From: Streptomyces adelaidensis
GTDB taxonomy: Bacteria; Actinomycetota; Actinomycetes; Streptomycetales; Streptomycetaceae
Direction of reading: 5' to 3'
DNA: 64,000 nt
Assembly (NCBI RefSeq): GCF_016598475.1
Contig: NZ_JAEMUX010000002.1
Span: 1-64,000 of the forward strand
Shown here: positions 47,606-60,775 of the stretch, piece after piece
Numbering within the stretch: position 1 is the first letter of the stretch
How the letters are laid out: the number at the start of each line of letters is the position of its first letter
Position numbers and translations under genes: made by a program
Notes under the pieces: generated by a model
Seen by the model: the letters and a program-made list of their open reading frames with translations, nothing else
Databases searched by the model: none
What the model was told of the DNA's origin: nothing

Positions 47606-48453
47606 GCGCGCTCGCCGCCTACACCACCTCCACCGGTGAGGCCTTCCAGTTCTGGGTGCTCGGCACGGTCGCCGTGATCGGCGCCCTGTGCACCGTCTTC
47701 ATGAAGAGGGCCGTGCACAGCGCGCTCTGCCTCGCCGGCACCATGATCATCCTGGCGGTGTTCTACCTCGCCAACGGCGCCTACTTCCTGGGCGTCGTCC
47801 AGATCGTCGTCTACACCGGCGCGATCATGATGCTGTTCCTGTTCGTGGTGATGCTCGTCGGCGTCACCGCGGCGGACTCCCTGAAGGAGACCATCAAGGG
47901 CCAGCGCTGGCTGGCCCTCCTCTGTGGCCTCGGCTTCGGCATCCTGCTGGTCGCGGGCATCGGCAACGCCTCACTGACGGAGTTCAACGGCCTCGGCCAG
48001 GCCAACGCGGGCGGCAACGTGGAGGGCCTCGCGGCCCTGATCTTCACCGACTACGTGTTCGCCTTCGAACTCACCGGCGCCCTGCTCATCACGGCCGCCG
48101 TCGGCGCGATGGTCCTCACCCACCGCGAGCGCACCGAGCGTGCCAAGACCCAGCGCGAGCTGGCCGAAGAGCGCGTACGCGAGGGCAAGCACCTCCCACC
48201 GCTGCCGGCCCCCGGCGTGTACGCCCGGCACAACGCGGTCGACATCGCGGGCCTGCTGCCCGACGGCACCCCGTCCGAGCTGACCGTCAGCAAGACGCTG
48301 CGGGACCGAGGCCAGGTCCGTGATGTGTCGACCGAGGCGCTGAACGACCTCAAGGCCCTGGAGCAGCGAGCCGAGGACCGTCTGGAGCGCACCAACAGCG
48401 GCAACAGCGGCAACAGCGGCAACGGCGGCAAGAGCGGGGAGGCATCGAAGTGA
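47602..48453 (+). CDS. nuoJ: NADH-quinone oxidoreductase subunit J
   Basis: A 283-residue membrane subunit with five helices in its first 175 residues. Helix 3 carries [16 protein letters not shown], known to bend during turnover. The hydrophilic C-terminal 100 residues, ending in a repeated NSGNSGN stretch (9-base DNA repeats near 48396-48425), are an actinobacterial extension. ATG overlaps nuoI. Confidence 0.96.
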   Translation: MSALAAYTTSTGEAFQFWVLGTVAVIGALCTVFMKRAVHSALCLAGTMIILAVFYLANGAYFLGVVQIVVYTGAIMMLFLFVVMLVGVTAADSLKETIKGQRWLALLCGLGFGILLVAGIGNASLTEFNGLGQANAGGNVEGLAALIFTDYVFAFELTGALLITAAVGAMVLTHRERTERAKTQRELAEERVREGKHLPPLPAPGVYARHNAVDIAGLLPDGTPSELTVSKTLRDRGQVRDVSTEALNDLKALEQRAEDRLERTNSGNSGNSGNGGKSGEASK

Positions 48454-48749
48454 ATCCCGTCAACTACCTGTATCTCGCCTCCCTACTGTTCACGATCGGC
48501 GCCACCGGCGTCCTGATCAGGCGGAACGCGATCGTGGTGTTCATGTGCGTGGAGCTGATGCTCAACGCCTGCAACCTCGCCCTCGTCGCCTTCTCCCGTA
48601 TGCACGGCAATCTCGACGGCCAGATCATCGCCTTCTTCACGATGGTCGTCGCCGCCGCGGAGGTCGTGGTCGGACTCGCGATCATCGTGTCGCTGTTCCG
48701 GTCCCGCCACTCGGCCTCGGTCGACGACGCCAGCCTGATGAAGCTGTAA
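48450..48749 (+). CDS. nuoK: NADH-quinone oxidoreductase subunit K
   Basis: A 99-residue subunit with three membrane helices. The conserved glutamates of the proton path are in [13 protein letters not shown] (about residues 30-42) and in [11 protein letters not shown] (about 69-79). GTG at 48450 overlaps the nuoJ stop. Confidence 0.97.
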   Translation: MNPVNYLYLASLLFTIGATGVLIRRNAIVVFMCVELMLNACNLALVAFSRMHGNLDGQIIAFFTMVVAAAEVVVGLAIIVSLFRSRHSASVDDASLMKL

Positions 48750-48764
48750 GGGGTCGGAAGAATC

Positions 48765-50711
48765 GTGGAGAACCTGATTGCGCTGCTGGTGGCGGCGCCC
48801 CTGCTCGGAGCGGCGGTCCTGCTGTGCGGCGGCCGGCGCCTCGACGCCGTCGGCCACCTCATCGGCACGGCCCTCGCCGCCGCCTCCTTCGTCATCGGCG
48901 TCGTCCTCTTCGCCGACATGGTCGGCAAGGACGCCGAACACCGCGAGATGGGCCAGCACCTGTTCAGCTGGATCCCCGTCGAGGGCTTCCAGGCGGACGT
49001 CGCCTTCCAGCTCGACCAGCTGTCGATGACGTTCGTCCTGCTGATCACCGGAGTCGGCTCGCTCATCCACGTGTACTCGATCGGGTACATGGAGCACGAC
49101 GAGCGCCGACGCCGCTTCTTCGGCTATCTGAACCTGTTCCTCGCGGCAATGCTGCTGCTCGTCCTCGCCGACAACTACCTGCTGCTGTACGTCGGCTGGG
49201 AGGGCGTCGGCCTCGCCTCGTACCTGCTGATCGGCTTCTGGCAGCACAAGCCCAGCGCCGCCACCGCCGCGAAGAAGGCCTTCCTGGTCAACCGCGTCGG
49301 CGACGTGGGCCTGTCCATCGCCATCATGCTGATGTTCACCACCTTCGGGACTTTCGCCTTCGGGCCGGTCCTGGAGGCCACCGGTGAGACCGGCGAGGGC
49401 AAGCTGACCGCCATCGCGCTGATGCTGCTGCTGGCCGCCTGCGGCAAGTCCGCCCAGGTGCCGCTGCAGTCCTGGCTCGGGGACGCGATGGAGGGCCCGA
49501 CCCCCGTCTCGGCCCTCATCCACGCCGCGACCATGGTGACCGCCGGCGTCTACCTGATCGTCCGCTCCGCCGACATCTTCAACGGCTCCCCGGACGCGCA
49601 GCTCGTCACCACCGTGGTCGGCGCGGTCACGCTTCTCTTCGGTGCGATCGTCGGTTGCGCGAAGGACGACATCAAGAAGGCCCTCGCCGGATCGACGATG
49701 TCGCAGATCGGCTACATGGTGCTGGCCGCCGGCCTCGGCCCCATCGGCTACGTCTTCGCGATCATGCACCTGGTGACGCACGGCTTCTTCAAGGCCGGCC
49801 TGTTCCTCGGCGCCGGCTCGGTCATGCACGGCATGAACGACGAGGTCGACATGCGCAAGTACGGCGGCCTGCGCAAGTACATGCCGGTCACCTTCGTCAC
49901 CTTCGGCCTCGGTTACCTCGCCATCATCGGCTTCCCCGGTCTGTCCGGCTTCTTCTCCAAGGACAAGATCATCGAGGCGGCCTTCGCCAAGGGCGGCACC
50001 GAGGGCTGGATCCTCGGCAGCGTGGCCCTGCTGGGCGCGGCCATCACCGCGTACTACATGACGCGCGTGATGCTGATGACGTTCTTCGGAGAGGAACGCT
50101 GGCGCAGCCGGCCCACCGCCTCCCCGGCGGAGCCGAGCGTGGAGCCCGCCGCCGAGCACCACGGCGAGCACGCGGAACCGCACCCGCACGAGTCGCCCAG
50201 GGTCATGACGATCCCCATGATCGTGCTGGCCGTCGGATCGGTCTTCGGCGGCGCGTACTTCAGCCTCGGCGACCGGTTCATCCACTGGCTGGAGCCTGTC
50301 ACCGAGCACGCGCACGGCCACCCGCCGATCAGCGCGCTGACGGTCACCGCCGCCACGGTCGCCGTGATGGTCATCGGCGTCGGCCTCGCCTGGCTCCAGT
50401 ACGGGCGGGGGCCCGTCCCCGTCGCCGCCCCGCGCGGATCGCTGCTCACCCGGGCCGCCCGGCGCGACCTGCTCCAGGACGACTTCAACCACGTCGTCCT
50501 CGTCCGCGGCGGAGAGCACCTCACGCGCTCCCTCGTGTACGTCGACCACACCCTGGTCGACGGTGTCGTCAACGGCACGGCGGCCACCATGGGTGGCCTC
50601 TCCGGGAGGCTGCGCCGCGTCCAGAACGGCTATGCCCGCTCGTACGCGGTCTCGATGTTCGGCGGCGCTGCGATCCTCATCGCCGTGACCCTGCTGATGA
50701 GGGCGGTCTGA
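48765..50711 (+). CDS. nuoL: NADH-quinone oxidoreductase subunit L
   Basis: A 648-residue antiporter-like subunit, the most distal proton pump unit. [17 protein letters not shown], the Lys-containing [18 protein letters not shown] and the [18 protein letters not shown]is-rich stretch are present. The loop at about 450-470 is enriched in His and Glu. GTG at 48765 follows GGGGT, 15 bases after nuoK. Confidence 0.97.
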   Translation: MENLIALLVAAPLLGAAVLLCGGRRLDAVGHLIGTALAAASFVIGVVLFADMVGKDAEHREMGQHLFSWIPVEGFQADVAFQLDQLSMTFVLLITGVGSLIHVYSIGYMEHDERRRRFFGYLNLFLAAMLLLVLADNYLLLYVGWEGVGLASYLLIGFWQHKPSAATAAKKAFLVNRVGDVGLSIAIMLMFTTFGTFAFGPVLEATGETGEGKLTAIALMLLLAACGKSAQVPLQSWLGDAMEGPTPVSALIHAATMVTAGVYLIVRSADIFNGSPDAQLVTTVVGAVTLLFGAIVGCAKDDIKKALAGSTMSQIGYMVLAAGLGPIGYVFAIMHLVTHGFFKAGLFLGAGSVMHGMNDEVDMRKYGGLRKYMPVTFVTFGLGYLAIIGFPGLSGFFSKDKIIEAAFAKGGTEGWILGSVALLGAAITAYYMTRVMLMTFFGEERWRSRPTASPAEPSVEPAAEHHGEHAEPHPHESPRVMTIPMIVLAVGSVFGGAYFSLGDRFIHWLEPVTEHAHGHPPISALTVTAATVAVMVIGVGLAWLQYGRGPVPVAAPRGSLLTRAARRDLLQDDFNHVVLVRGGEHLTRSLVYVDHTLVDGVVNGTAATMGGLSGRLRRVQNGYARSYAVSMFGGAAILIAVTLLMRAV

Positions 50712-50716
50712 TACCG

Positions 50717-52288
50717 ATGTCCTTTCCTCTGCTGACAGCGACGGCGGTGCTCCCGGCCCTCGGGGCGATCGCCACGGCCGCGGTACCGGCCGCGCGGCGC
50801 AACGCGGCCAAGTGGCTGGCCCTGGGCGTCTCGCTGGCCACGCTCGTGCTCGCCGTGATCGTCCTGGTCCGCTTCGACCCGGACGGCGACCGCTACCAAC
50901 TCACCGAGTCCCACGCCTGGATCGCGGACTTCGGGGTGAGGTACGAACTGGGCGTGGACGGCATCGGGGTGGCGCTCGTCGCGCTCACCGCCCTGCTGAT
51001 CCCGTTCATCATCCTCGCGGGCTGGCACGACGCCGACCCGCTGGAGACCGGCAACACAAGGTGGCGGCCGACGCAGGGCTTCTTCGCCCTGATCCTGGCC
51101 GTCGAGGCGATGGTGATCATCTCCTTCGAGGCCACCGACGTCTTCCTCTTCTACATCTTCTTCGAAGCCATGCTCATCCCGATGTACTTCCTCATCGGCG
51201 GCTTCGGGGACCGTGCCCACGAGCACGGCGAGGAGACGGCGTCCACCCAACGGTCGTACGCCGCCGTGAAGTTCCTCCTCTACAACCTGGTCGGCGGCCT
51301 GATCATGCTGGCCGCGGTGATCGGCCTGTACGTGGTCGCCGGGAACTTCTCGCTCCAGGAGATCGCCGAGGCCCGCGCCAACGGCTCACTGGAGATGGCG
51401 ACCAGCACCGAACGCTGGCTGTTCCTCGGCTTCTTCTTCGCCTTCGCCGTGAAGGCGCCCCTGTGGCCGCTGCACACCTGGCTGCCCAACGCCATGGGCG
51501 AGGCCACCACCCCGGTCGCCGTACTGATCACGGCGGTCGTCGACAAGGTCGGCACCTTCGCGATGCTCCGCTTCTGCCTCCAGCTGTTCCCGGAGGCCAG
51601 CAAGTGGGCGACGCCCGCGATCCTCGTCCTGGCGCTCATCAGCATCATCTACGGGGCGCTGCTCGCCGTCGGCCAGCGGGACATCAAACGGCTGGTCGCG
51701 TACGCGTCGATCTCGCACTTCGGGTTCATCATCATGGGCATCTTCGCGATGACCAGCCAGGGCCAGTCCGGCGCGACGCTCTACATGGTCAACCACGGCA
51801 TCTCGACGGCCGCCCTGATGCTGGTCGCCGGCTTCCTGATCTCGCGGCGCGGGTCCCGGCTCATCGCCGACTACGGAGGCGTCCAGAAGGTCGCGCCGGT
51901 GCTCGCCGGCACCTTCCTGATCGGCGGCCTCGCCACCCTGTCTCTGCCCGGCCTCGCCCCGTTCGTCAGCGAGTTCCTGGTCCTGGTCGGCACGTTCGCG
52001 CGCTACCCGGTGATCGGGATCATCGCCACCGTCGGCATCGTCCTCGCCGCGCTCTACGTCCTCGTCCTCTACCAGCGGACGATGACGGGCCCGGTCAAGG
52101 CCGAGGTCGAGGGAATGCCCGACCTCAGGGCGCGGGAACTCGTGGTGGTCGCCCCCCTGATCGTCCTGCTGATCTTCCTGGGCGTCTTCCCGAAGCCGCT
52201 CACCGACATCGTCGACCCGGCGGTCGAGCACACCATGTCCGACGTCCAGAAGAAGGACCCCCAGCCCGAGGTGGAGGCGGCCAAGTGA
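50717..52288 (+). CDS. nuoM: NADH-quinone oxidoreductase subunit M
   Basis: A 523-residue antiporter-like proton pump subunit. The essential Glu is in FFEAMLIPMYFLIGGFG (about residue 150), the central Lys in FAVKAPLWPLHTWLP, and GQRDIKRLVAYASISHFGFI and HGISTAALML follow. ATG at 50717 starts 5 bases after the nuoL stop. Confidence 0.97.
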   Translation: MSFPLLTATAVLPALGAIATAAVPAARRNAAKWLALGVSLATLVLAVIVLVRFDPDGDRYQLTESHAWIADFGVRYELGVDGIGVALVALTALLIPFIILAGWHDADPLETGNTRWRPTQGFFALILAVEAMVIISFEATDVFLFYIFFEAMLIPMYFLIGGFGDRAHEHGEETASTQRSYAAVKFLLYNLVGGLIMLAAVIGLYVVAGNFSLQEIAEARANGSLEMATSTERWLFLGFFFAFAVKAPLWPLHTWLPNAMGEATTPVAVLITAVVDKVGTFAMLRFCLQLFPEASKWATPAILVLALISIIYGALLAVGQRDIKRLVAYASISHFGFIIMGIFAMTSQGQSGATLYMVNHGISTAALMLVAGFLISRRGSRLIADYGGVQKVAPVLAGTFLIGGLATLSLPGLAPFVSEFLVLVGTFARYPVIGIIATVGIVLAALYVLVLYQRTMTGPVKAEVEGMPDLRARELVVVAPLIVLLIFLGVFPKPLTDIVDPAVEHTMSDVQKKDPQPEVEAAK

Positions 52289-53934
52289 GCGCATCAGCCG
52301 TCCACAGCCTGTGGACAACCGCGGCCGACCCGATCACCAAGATCGACGCGCCGAAGATCGAATACGGGCAATTGTCGCCCACACTGATCGTCATCGGAGC
52401 GGCGATCATCGGGGTGCTGGTCGAGGCCTTCGTGCCACGCAAGTCCCGCTACTACACCCAGATGTTCGTCTCCGTCGTGGCACTCGCCGCCGCCTTCGCC
52501 GCGGTCGTCGCACTCGCGGCGGGCGGCTACGGCACGACGAAGGCCGGCATCGCCGCGATGGGCGCGATCGCCGTCGACGGACCGGCCCTATTCCTGCAGG
52601 GCACGATCCTCCTCGCCGGCGTCCTCGGCGTCTTCACCTTCGCCGAGCGCCGCCTCGACCCCGAGGCGCACGGCAACCGGGTCGACTCCTTCGCCGCACA
52701 GGCCGCCTCCGTGCCCGGCAGCGACAGCGAGAAAGCCGCCGTGAAAGCAGGGTTCACCACCACCGAGGTGTTCCCGCTGCTGCTCTTCGCCATCGGCGGC
52801 ATGCTGGTCTTCCCGGCCGCCAACGACCTGCTGACCCTCTTCATCGCCCTGGAAGTCTTCTCGCTCCCGCTCTACCTGCTGTGCGCCGTGGCCCGCCGCA
52901 AGCGGCTCATGTCACAGGAGGCCGCGGTCAAGTACTTCCTCCTCGGCGCCTTCGCCTCCGCCTTCACCCTCTTCGGCATCGCCCTGTTGTACGGGTACGC
53001 GGGCTCCGTGAAGTACGCGACGATCGCCCAGGTCGTCGACGGCACCATCGGCGACATCAACCCCGCCCTCGCCGGCACGATGGGCAACGACGTACTGCTG
53101 CTCATCGGCGCCGCCATGGTCATCATGGGCCTGCTGTTCAAGGTGGGCGCGGTGCCCTTCCACATGTGGACACCGGACGTGTACCAGGGCGCGCCCACGC
53201 CGGTCACGGGCTTCATGGCGGCAGCGACCAAGGTGGCCGCCTTCGGCGCGCTGCTCAGGCTCCTCTACGTCGTCCTGCCCGGCCTGCGCTGGGACTGGCG
53301 GCCGGTCATGTGGGCCGTCGCCGTCGTCACCATGCTGGGCGGCGCGATCGTCGCCATCACCCAGACCGACATCAAGCGACTGCTCGCCTACTCGTCGATC
53401 GCGCACGCCGGCTTCATCCTCGCCGGTGTCATCGCGGCCTCGCCCGACGGCGTCTCGTCCGTGCTGTTCTACCTGGGCGCCTACTCGTTCGTGACCATCG
53501 GCGCCTTCGCCGTGGTGACCCTCGTGCGGGACGCGGGTGGCGAGGCCACCCATCTGTCCAAGTGGGCCGGGCTCGGCCGCAGATCACCGCTGGTGGCGGC
53601 CGTGTTCGCGGTCTTCCTGCTGGCCTTCGCGGGCATCCCGCTGACCTCCGGATTCGCCGGGAAGTTCGCCGTGTTCAAGGCGGCTGCGGAAGGCGGTGCG
53701 GGCGGGATCGTCGTGGTCGGTGTGATCTCCTCGGCCATCGCCGCGTTCTTCTACATCCGCGTCATCGTGCTCATGTTCTTCAGCGAGCCGCGCCCGGAGG
53801 GGCCGACGGTCGCCGTGCCGTCACCGCTGACCATGACCGCGATCGGGGTCGGGGTGGCCGTCACGCTGGTGCTCGGTGTCGCGCCGCAGTACTTCCTGGA
53901 TCTGGCGGGGCAGGCGGGGGTGTTCGTGCGGTAG
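52285..53934 (+). CDS. nuoN: NADH-quinone oxidoreductase subunit N
   Basis: A 549-residue antiporter-like proton pump subunit that sits beside Nuo[22 protein letters not shown] is split over residues 288-308 and [16 protein letters not shown] at about 365. GTG at 52285 overlaps the nuoM stop. It is the last gene of the operon and is followed by a strong hairpin. Confidence 0.97.
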   Translation: MSASAVHSLWTTAADPITKIDAPKIEYGQLSPTLIVIGAAIIGVLVEAFVPRKSRYYTQMFVSVVALAAAFAAVVALAAGGYGTTKAGIAAMGAIAVDGPALFLQGTILLAGVLGVFTFAERRLDPEAHGNRVDSFAAQAASVPGSDSEKAAVKAGFTTTEVFPLLLFAIGGMLVFPAANDLLTLFIALEVFSLPLYLLCAVARRKRLMSQEAAVKYFLLGAFASAFTLFGIALLYGYAGSVKYATIAQVVDGTIGDINPALAGTMGNDVLLLIGAAMVIMGLLFKVGAVPFHMWTPDVYQGAPTPVTGFMAAATKVAAFGALLRLLYVVLPGLRWDWRPVMWAVAVVTMLGGAIVAITQTDIKRLLAYSSIAHAGFILAGVIAASPDGVSSVLFYLGAYSFVTIGAFAVVTLVRDAGGEATHLSKWAGLGRRSPLVAAVFAVFLLAFAGIPLTSGFAGKFAVFKAAAEGGAGGIVVVGVISSAIAAFFYIRVIVLMFFSEPRPEGPTVAVPSPLTMTAIGVGVAVTLVLGVAPQYFLDLAGQAGVFVR

Positions 53935-53960
53935 AGCTCCGCTGGGTTGCGCGGTTGTGC

Positions 53961-53998
53961 GGCGGGGTCCGGCCTCCTTCGGGAGGCGGGGCCCCGCC
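53961..53998 (+). terminator. terminator of the nuo operon
   Basis: GGCGGGGTCCGGCCTCC and GGAGGCGGGGCCCCGCC pair around a TTCG tetraloop with two mismatches. It starts 27 bases after the nuoN stop. Confidence 0.8.
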
Positions 53999-54193
53999 GT
54001 TGTGTGCCGGTGTCGAGCTGGGGCTCGGTGGGTCGGCCTGGGGGCGTCAGGCGGGGTCGTCCATGGGGCTGAACGTGGGCGAGGCGCGCTCCGAAGGGTG
54101 GAGCCTGTGGATAACTCTGAGGCTGTCGGTGCGGGCGCCTATCGTGGCAGGGGCTGGAGGAAGCACGGCGGCGCGGAACACGGGGGACAGACG

Positions 54194-56326
<2,133 letters not shown>

Positions 56327-56622
56327 GAGACGTGTGATGGGTGCCCCCGGCGGTTGGGGTGCCTTTGGGGCCGTGGGTGGGTGGGTGCGTGCGGTTCGGT
56401 GGGTGCGTCGGGGGCGCGCCGGGGGGGGTCCGTCCTCGGTCTGGCGCGGAATGGGTCGCCTGAGAAGTTCAGCCTGTTGACGCGCCGGCCGCTGCGGGCG
56501 GACACCCCCAGGTACGCCCCCTTCTCGCCGTGTGTCGCCGGCCCGCCGTACGTGGCTCTCGCCGTACGCGGCCGGGCCCGCCGTCGGGGTGGATCCTCTG
56601 GTCGTACGTTTCCCTCCGCGTC
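56327..56622. other. spacer between convergent recQ and fahA
   Basis: No coding sequence is supported. A GGGT-repeat tract at about 56374-56402 could form a G-quadruplex. No clear terminator hairpin was recognised. Confidence 0.4.
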
Positions 56623-57867
56623 CTAGTCCCTCGGTACGACCCTGCCCGTTACCTCGCCCAGGCCTACCCGTGTCCCGTTCGGGCCCGGGGCCCAGGCCGT
56701 GATGGTCACCTCGTCGTCGTCTTCCAGGAAGGTGCGTTTGCCGGTGGGGAGGTCTAGGGGGTCTTGGGCGTTCCAGGTGAGTTCCAGGAGGGAGCCGCGT
56801 TGGTGGGGGGTGGGGCCGCTCACTGTGCCGGAGCCGTAGAGGTCGCCGGTGCGGAGGGAGGCGCCGTTGGCGGTGAGGTGGGCGAGTTGCTGGGCGGCGG
56901 TCCAGTACATGGTGGAGAAGGGGGGCTCCGAGATGACGTGGCCGTTGACGGTGACGGTGAGGTGGAGGTCGTAGCCGCCGGGGTCGATGTCGGGGGCGGA
57001 GTCGTCCAGGTAGGGGAGGAGGGGGTGGGTGCGCTCGGGTGGGGAGACGCGGGCCTCGTCCAGGGCGTCCAGGGGGGTGATCCAGGCCGAGACGGAGGTG
57101 GCGAAGGACTTGCCGAGGAAGGGGCCGAGGGGGACGTACTCCCAGGCCTGGAGGTCGCGGGCGGACCAGTCGTTGAGGAGGCAGAGGCCGAAGACGTGGT
57201 CGCGGAAGTCGCCGAGTTCCACCGGGTGGCCCATGTCGGAGGGGACGCCGACCACGAAGCCGACCTCCGCCTCGATGTCCAGGCGGGTGGAGGGGCCGAA
57301 GACGGGTGCCGGGTCGGTGGGTGCTTTGCGCTGGCCGGCGGGGCGTACCACCTCGGTGCCGGAGACGACAACCGTGCCGGATCGGCCGTGGTAACCGATG
57401 GGCAGGTGCTTCCAGTTGGGGGTCAGAGGGTCCGGGGAGTCGGGGCGGAAGATCTTGCCCACGTTCCGGGCGTGGTTCTCCGAGGCGTAGAAGTCCACGT
57501 AGTCCGCCACCTCGAAGGGGAGATGGAGGGTCACTGCGGAGAGCGGGTGGAAGTGGGGGGCGATCGTCTCGCGGTGGGACGGGACCGTCAGCCAGGCCGT
57601 GAGGGCGCGGCGGATGTCCGACCACGTGGTGCGGCCCGCCGCCAGCAGGGGGTTGAGGGTGGGGTGGGCGAGGAGCGTGGCGTACGGGGAGCCGAGAGCG
57701 AGGGCGGCTCCGGCCGCGTCCAGCACGTGGTCGCCCAGGCGGACGCCCACCGTGCGGGCGGTCGAGCCGGCGGGGGAGAAGACGCCGTAGGGGAGGTTGT
57801 GCGGCCCGAAGGGGTGGCCCTCGGGGACATCGAAGGGATCGCCTTCGGGGACATCGAAGGGGGGCAT
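56623..57867 (-). CDS. fahA: fumarylacetoacetase
   Basis: A 414-residue enzyme that splits fumarylacetoacetate into fumarate and acetoacetate, the last step of tyrosine and homogentisate breakdown. Residues matching the well-studied animal enzyme are in place: metal-binding D125, catalytic H132 (DFYASENHARNVG), E199 and E201 (LDIEAEVGF) and D233 (NDWSARDLQ). The first 20 residues contain a duplicated DVPEGDPF/DVPEGHPF unit from an 18-base DNA repeat. Other pathway genes are not in the window. Confidence 0.93.
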   Translation of the reverse strand: MPPFDVPEGDPFDVPEGHPFGPHNLPYGVFSPAGSTARTVGVRLGDHVLDAAGAALALGSPYATLLAHPTLNPLLAAGRTTWSDIRRALTAWLTVPSHRETIAPHFHPLSAVTLHLPFEVADYVDFYASENHARNVGKIFRPDSPDPLTPNWKHLPIGYHGRSGTVVVSGTEVVRPAGQRKAPTDPAPVFGPSTRLDIEAEVGFVVGVPSDMGHPVELGDFRDHVFGLCLLNDWSARDLQAWEYVPLGPFLGKSFATSVSAWITPLDALDEARVSPPERTHPLLPYLDDSAPDIDPGGYDLHLTVTVNGHVISEPPFSTMYWTAAQQLAHLTANGASLRTGDLYGSGTVSGPTPHQRGSLLELTWNAQDPLDLPTGKRTFLEDDDEVTITAWAPGPNGTRVGLGEVTGRVVPRD

Positions 57868-58061
57868 CGGGTGCTGCCTCGCTCTCGTGTGATCCGTCGT
57901 ACCTCTGGTCGCGGCACACGTTACGTGGCGTTGCGAAGATCGGGGAGTGTCTAAAGAGTTCGCAATGTCCTGATAGGGGAGGGTCGGAAGGAGGGGTTCC
58001 GGCTTAGCTTCCTGTGGGGGACGCGGACGGGGTGGGTCCGGGTCCGGTAGGGGGGGGACAC

Positions 58062-59339
58062 GTGGGGGGACCCGTGGCCAGGGGTGCTCGGAATGCGCCG
58101 GTACAGGCGGACCGCAGCGTCCCGGGACTCGTCGTGAAGTTCGGTGACTATCCGCTGCACCATGGCGGGGTCGGCGCTATCCGCAGCCTGGGGCGGCTCG
58201 GTGTGCCGATGTACGCGATCACGGAGGACCGTTGCACACCGGCCGCCGTCTCGCGCTACCTGCGGCGGGCCTTCGTCTGGCCGACCACCGGCACGGAGGA
58301 GCCGGAGTGGCTGGTGGAGCGGCTGCTGCGCATCGGCCGGGAGATCGGGCGGCCCACCGTCCTCATTCCGACCGATGAGGAGGCGGCGGTACTCATCGCC
58401 GAGCACCAGGAGGAGTTGGCGGCGCGGTTCTTCTTTCCCCGGGTCGACGGCAAGCTGCCGCGGCGGCTCGCCAGCAAGCAGGGGCTCCACGAGCTGTGCG
58501 TGGAGTACGGGATCGCCAGTCCCGCCAGCGCCTTTCCACAGTCGTACGAGGAGGTCGAGCGGTTCGCGGAACGGGCCCGCTTTCCCGTCGTGGCCAAGAA
58601 CCGGGAAGCCTTCGAGCGGCGGCGGCAGCCGGCCGTCAACGGGACGACACGGATCGCCGACCGGGCGGGGCTGCTCCGGCTGGCCCGCGGCTGGGGCGAA
58701 CGGCCCGGGGTGATCCTTCAGGAGTACCTGCCCCGGGAGGACGCCGAGGACTGGATCGTGCACGCGTACTTCGACGCCGACTCGACCCCCCTCGCGCTGT
58801 TCACGGGGGTCAAGGTGCGGTCGTGGCCGCCGCACGCGGGGATGACGGCGAACGCCTACGTCGTCGACAACCCGGAGCTCGCGGACATCGCCGCGCGCTT
58901 CATCAAACAGATCGGGTTCAGCGGCGTCATCGATCTCGATCTGCGGTTCGACCGGCGGGACGGGCAGTACAAGCTGCTCGACTTCAACCCGCGGATGGGC
59001 GCGCAGTTCCGGCTCTTCGAGAACGAGGCCGGGATCGACGTCGTACGCGCCATGCATCTCGATCTGACCGGGCGTCCGGTGCCGGAGGGGGAACAGCTCG
59101 CCGGGCGGCGGTACATCGTGGAGAACATCGATCTGCCGGCTCTGCTCGCCTACCGGCGCAGCGGCTACACCACCCCGCACGCGCCGGCTCGCGCGAGCGG
59201 TACGGAGCTGGCGTGGCTCGCGGGTGACGACCCGCTGCCGTTCGTCACGATGCTGGCGCGCTTCGTGCGGCCGGGGGCCAAGCACCTCTATCAGCTGTGG
59301 CGGACCAACCGTCTCGGCAACACTCCGGTGCGCCCCTAG
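58062..59339 (+). CDS. ATP-grasp family enzyme (carboxylate-amine ligase-like)
   Basis: A protein of about 425 residues with the ATP-grasp fold used to join a carboxylate to an amine or thiol through an acyl phosphate. It shows PVVAKNRE (ATP-binding Lys), VILQEYLPREDAEDWIVHAY (adenine loop), and DLDLRFDRRDGQYKLLDFNPRMGAQF with the metal-binding Asp/Asn set. The N-terminal part (GGVGAIRSLGRLGVPMYAIT) is the usual pre-ATP-grasp domain. The product is unknown. The start is uncertain: GTG 58062 or 58074, both after a run of G. The next gene starts 59 bases downstream in the same direction. Confidence 0.8.
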   Translation: MGGPVARGARNAPVQADRSVPGLVVKFGDYPLHHGGVGAIRSLGRLGVPMYAITEDRCTPAAVSRYLRRAFVWPTTGTEEPEWLVERLLRIGREIGRPTVLIPTDEEAAVLIAEHQEELAARFFFPRVDGKLPRRLASKQGLHELCVEYGIASPASAFPQSYEEVERFAERARFPVVAKNREAFERRRQPAVNGTTRIADRAGLLRLARGWGERPGVILQEYLPREDAEDWIVHAYFDADSTPLALFTGVKVRSWPPHAGMTANAYVVDNPELADIAARFIKQIGFSGVIDLDLRFDRRDGQYKLLDFNPRMGAQFRLFENEAGIDVVRAMHLDLTGRPVPEGEQLAGRRYIVENIDLPALLAYRRSGYTTPHAPARASGTELAWLAGDDPLPFVTMLARFVRPGAKHLYQLWRTNRLGNTPVRP

Positions 59340-59398
59340 GCGGGCGCCCGGGCAGTGAGTACACGAGGTAGGCACATCGCGTCCTGGGGAGGGACTTC

Positions 59399-60601
59399 GT
59401 GATTCAACCGGTGGCAGTCATCGGTGCCGGGCCGTTCGGCCTGTCGACCGCCGCGCATCTGCGGGCGCATGGCATTCCGGTCCGGGTCTTCGGCGAACCC
59501 ATGGTGAGCTGGCGGGACAACATGCCCGCCGGGATGATCCTGAAATCGACCCCGGCGGCGTCCAGCATGGACGCCCCGCAGCGCGGTCACACCCTGCTCG
59601 ACTACTGCGACGTGGCCGGCATCCGGCGGCTGGTGACCGACGAGGACATCATCCCCGTGGAGACGTTCATCTCGTACGGGGAGTGGTTCCAGCAGCGGCT
59701 CGTGCCCGAGCTGGAGCGGGTGCGGGTGGTGTCCGTGGACCGGAGCAAGGGGGGCGGCTTCGAACTGAAGCTGGACTCGGGGGAGTTGTTCGCGGCCCGG
59801 GCCGTCGTCGTGGCGAGCGGGCTGTTCGGGCTGGCGCATCTGCCGGCCGAGCTGGCCGGCGCGGCCGTCGACGGACCCACCCCCACGGGGCCCGTCTCGC
59901 ACAGCTCACAGCATCCGGACCTCAGCCGGTTCAAGGACAAGGAACTGATCGTCGTGGGCGCGGGGCAGTCCGCCCTGGAGACGGCGGTGCTGGCGGCCGA
60001 GGCCGGCGCGCGGGTGCGTGTGGTGGCGCGCGGCCGGGGCTCGGTGGCCTTCGGCGCGCCCCCGTGGAAGCAGTCCCGGCTGCGCCCCGAGTCGCCGTTC
60101 GGCCGGGCCTGGTCGCTGTACGCGCTCAGCTACTACCCGCAGCCGTACCGGTATCTGCCCGCCGCCACCCGGCACTTCCTGGTCCGCCGGGTGCTCGGGC
60201 CGCTCGGCGCGTGGTGGCTGCGGGAGCGGTTCGAGGGGCGGGTTGAGGTGCGGGAGGTGGCGCGGGTCGCGCGGGCCGCCGTCGTCGACGGGCGTCCGCT
60301 CCTGGCTCTCCAAGGCCACGAGGGGCGTAGGGAGGAGGTGGCCGCCGACCATGTCATCGCGGCGACCGGCTACCGCGTCGACCTCGGTGCCATGGGGTTC
60401 CTCGGGCATGAACTCCGCACGGAACTCAGCGTGAGCCGGGGGGCGCCGGTGCTCGGCGCGGGGTTCCGGTCCTCGATACCGGGGCTGTACTTCACGGGGT
60501 TGCCCGCGGCGGCGTCGTACGGGCCGGTGATGCGGTTCGTGTGCGGGACGGAGTTCGCCTCGCCTCGGCTGGCTCGGCATCTGGCGGGGGCGCATGGGTG
60601 A
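59399..60601 (+). CDS. FAD/NAD(P)-dependent oxidoreductase (flavin monooxygenase-like)
   Basis: A 400-residue flavoprotein with two dinucleotide-binding motifs, GAGPFG at residues 9-14 and GAGQSA at about 186-191, the spacing seen in flavin monooxygenases and N-hydroxylases. An ATGY motif (IAATGYRVD) comes before the last FAD contact region GLYFTGLPAAASYGP. The substrate is unknown. GTG at 59399 has GGGAGGGA upstream. It probably forms a two-gene unit with the ATP-grasp gene. Confidence 0.8.
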   Translation: MIQPVAVIGAGPFGLSTAAHLRAHGIPVRVFGEPMVSWRDNMPAGMILKSTPAASSMDAPQRGHTLLDYCDVAGIRRLVTDEDIIPVETFISYGEWFQQRLVPELERVRVVSVDRSKGGGFELKLDSGELFAARAVVVASGLFGLAHLPAELAGAAVDGPTPTGPVSHSSQHPDLSRFKDKELIVVGAGQSALETAVLAAEAGARVRVVARGRGSVAFGAPPWKQSRLRPESPFGRAWSLYALSYYPQPYRYLPAATRHFLVRRVLGPLGAWWLRERFEGRVEVREVARVARAAVVDGRPLLALQGHEGRREEVAADHVIAATGYRVDLGAMGFLGHELRTELSVSRGAPVLGAGFRSSIPGLYFTGLPAAASYGPVMRFVCGTEFASPRLARHLAGAHG

Positions 60602-60763
60602 GCGGGGCCGGGATGAGCTCGGTCGGGGCGCCGCACTGGGCGGTGACCCCATGCCCGGCTGAACTGCCGTTCGGGAAAGGGATGTTGACATAGGGGTGCG
60701 GTGTCGCGGTCGGGATGCCGGACGTCGTCCGGTTCGCGTCGAACCGATGGGGCGCCGCATCCG

Positions 60764-60769
60764 TATTCT
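60764..60769 (+). promoter_or_regulatory. -10 box of a leaderless promoter
   Basis: TATTCT ends six bases before the ATG at 60776. No Shine-Dalgarno sequence is present. Confidence 0.5.
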
Positions 60770-60775
60770 CTGATC

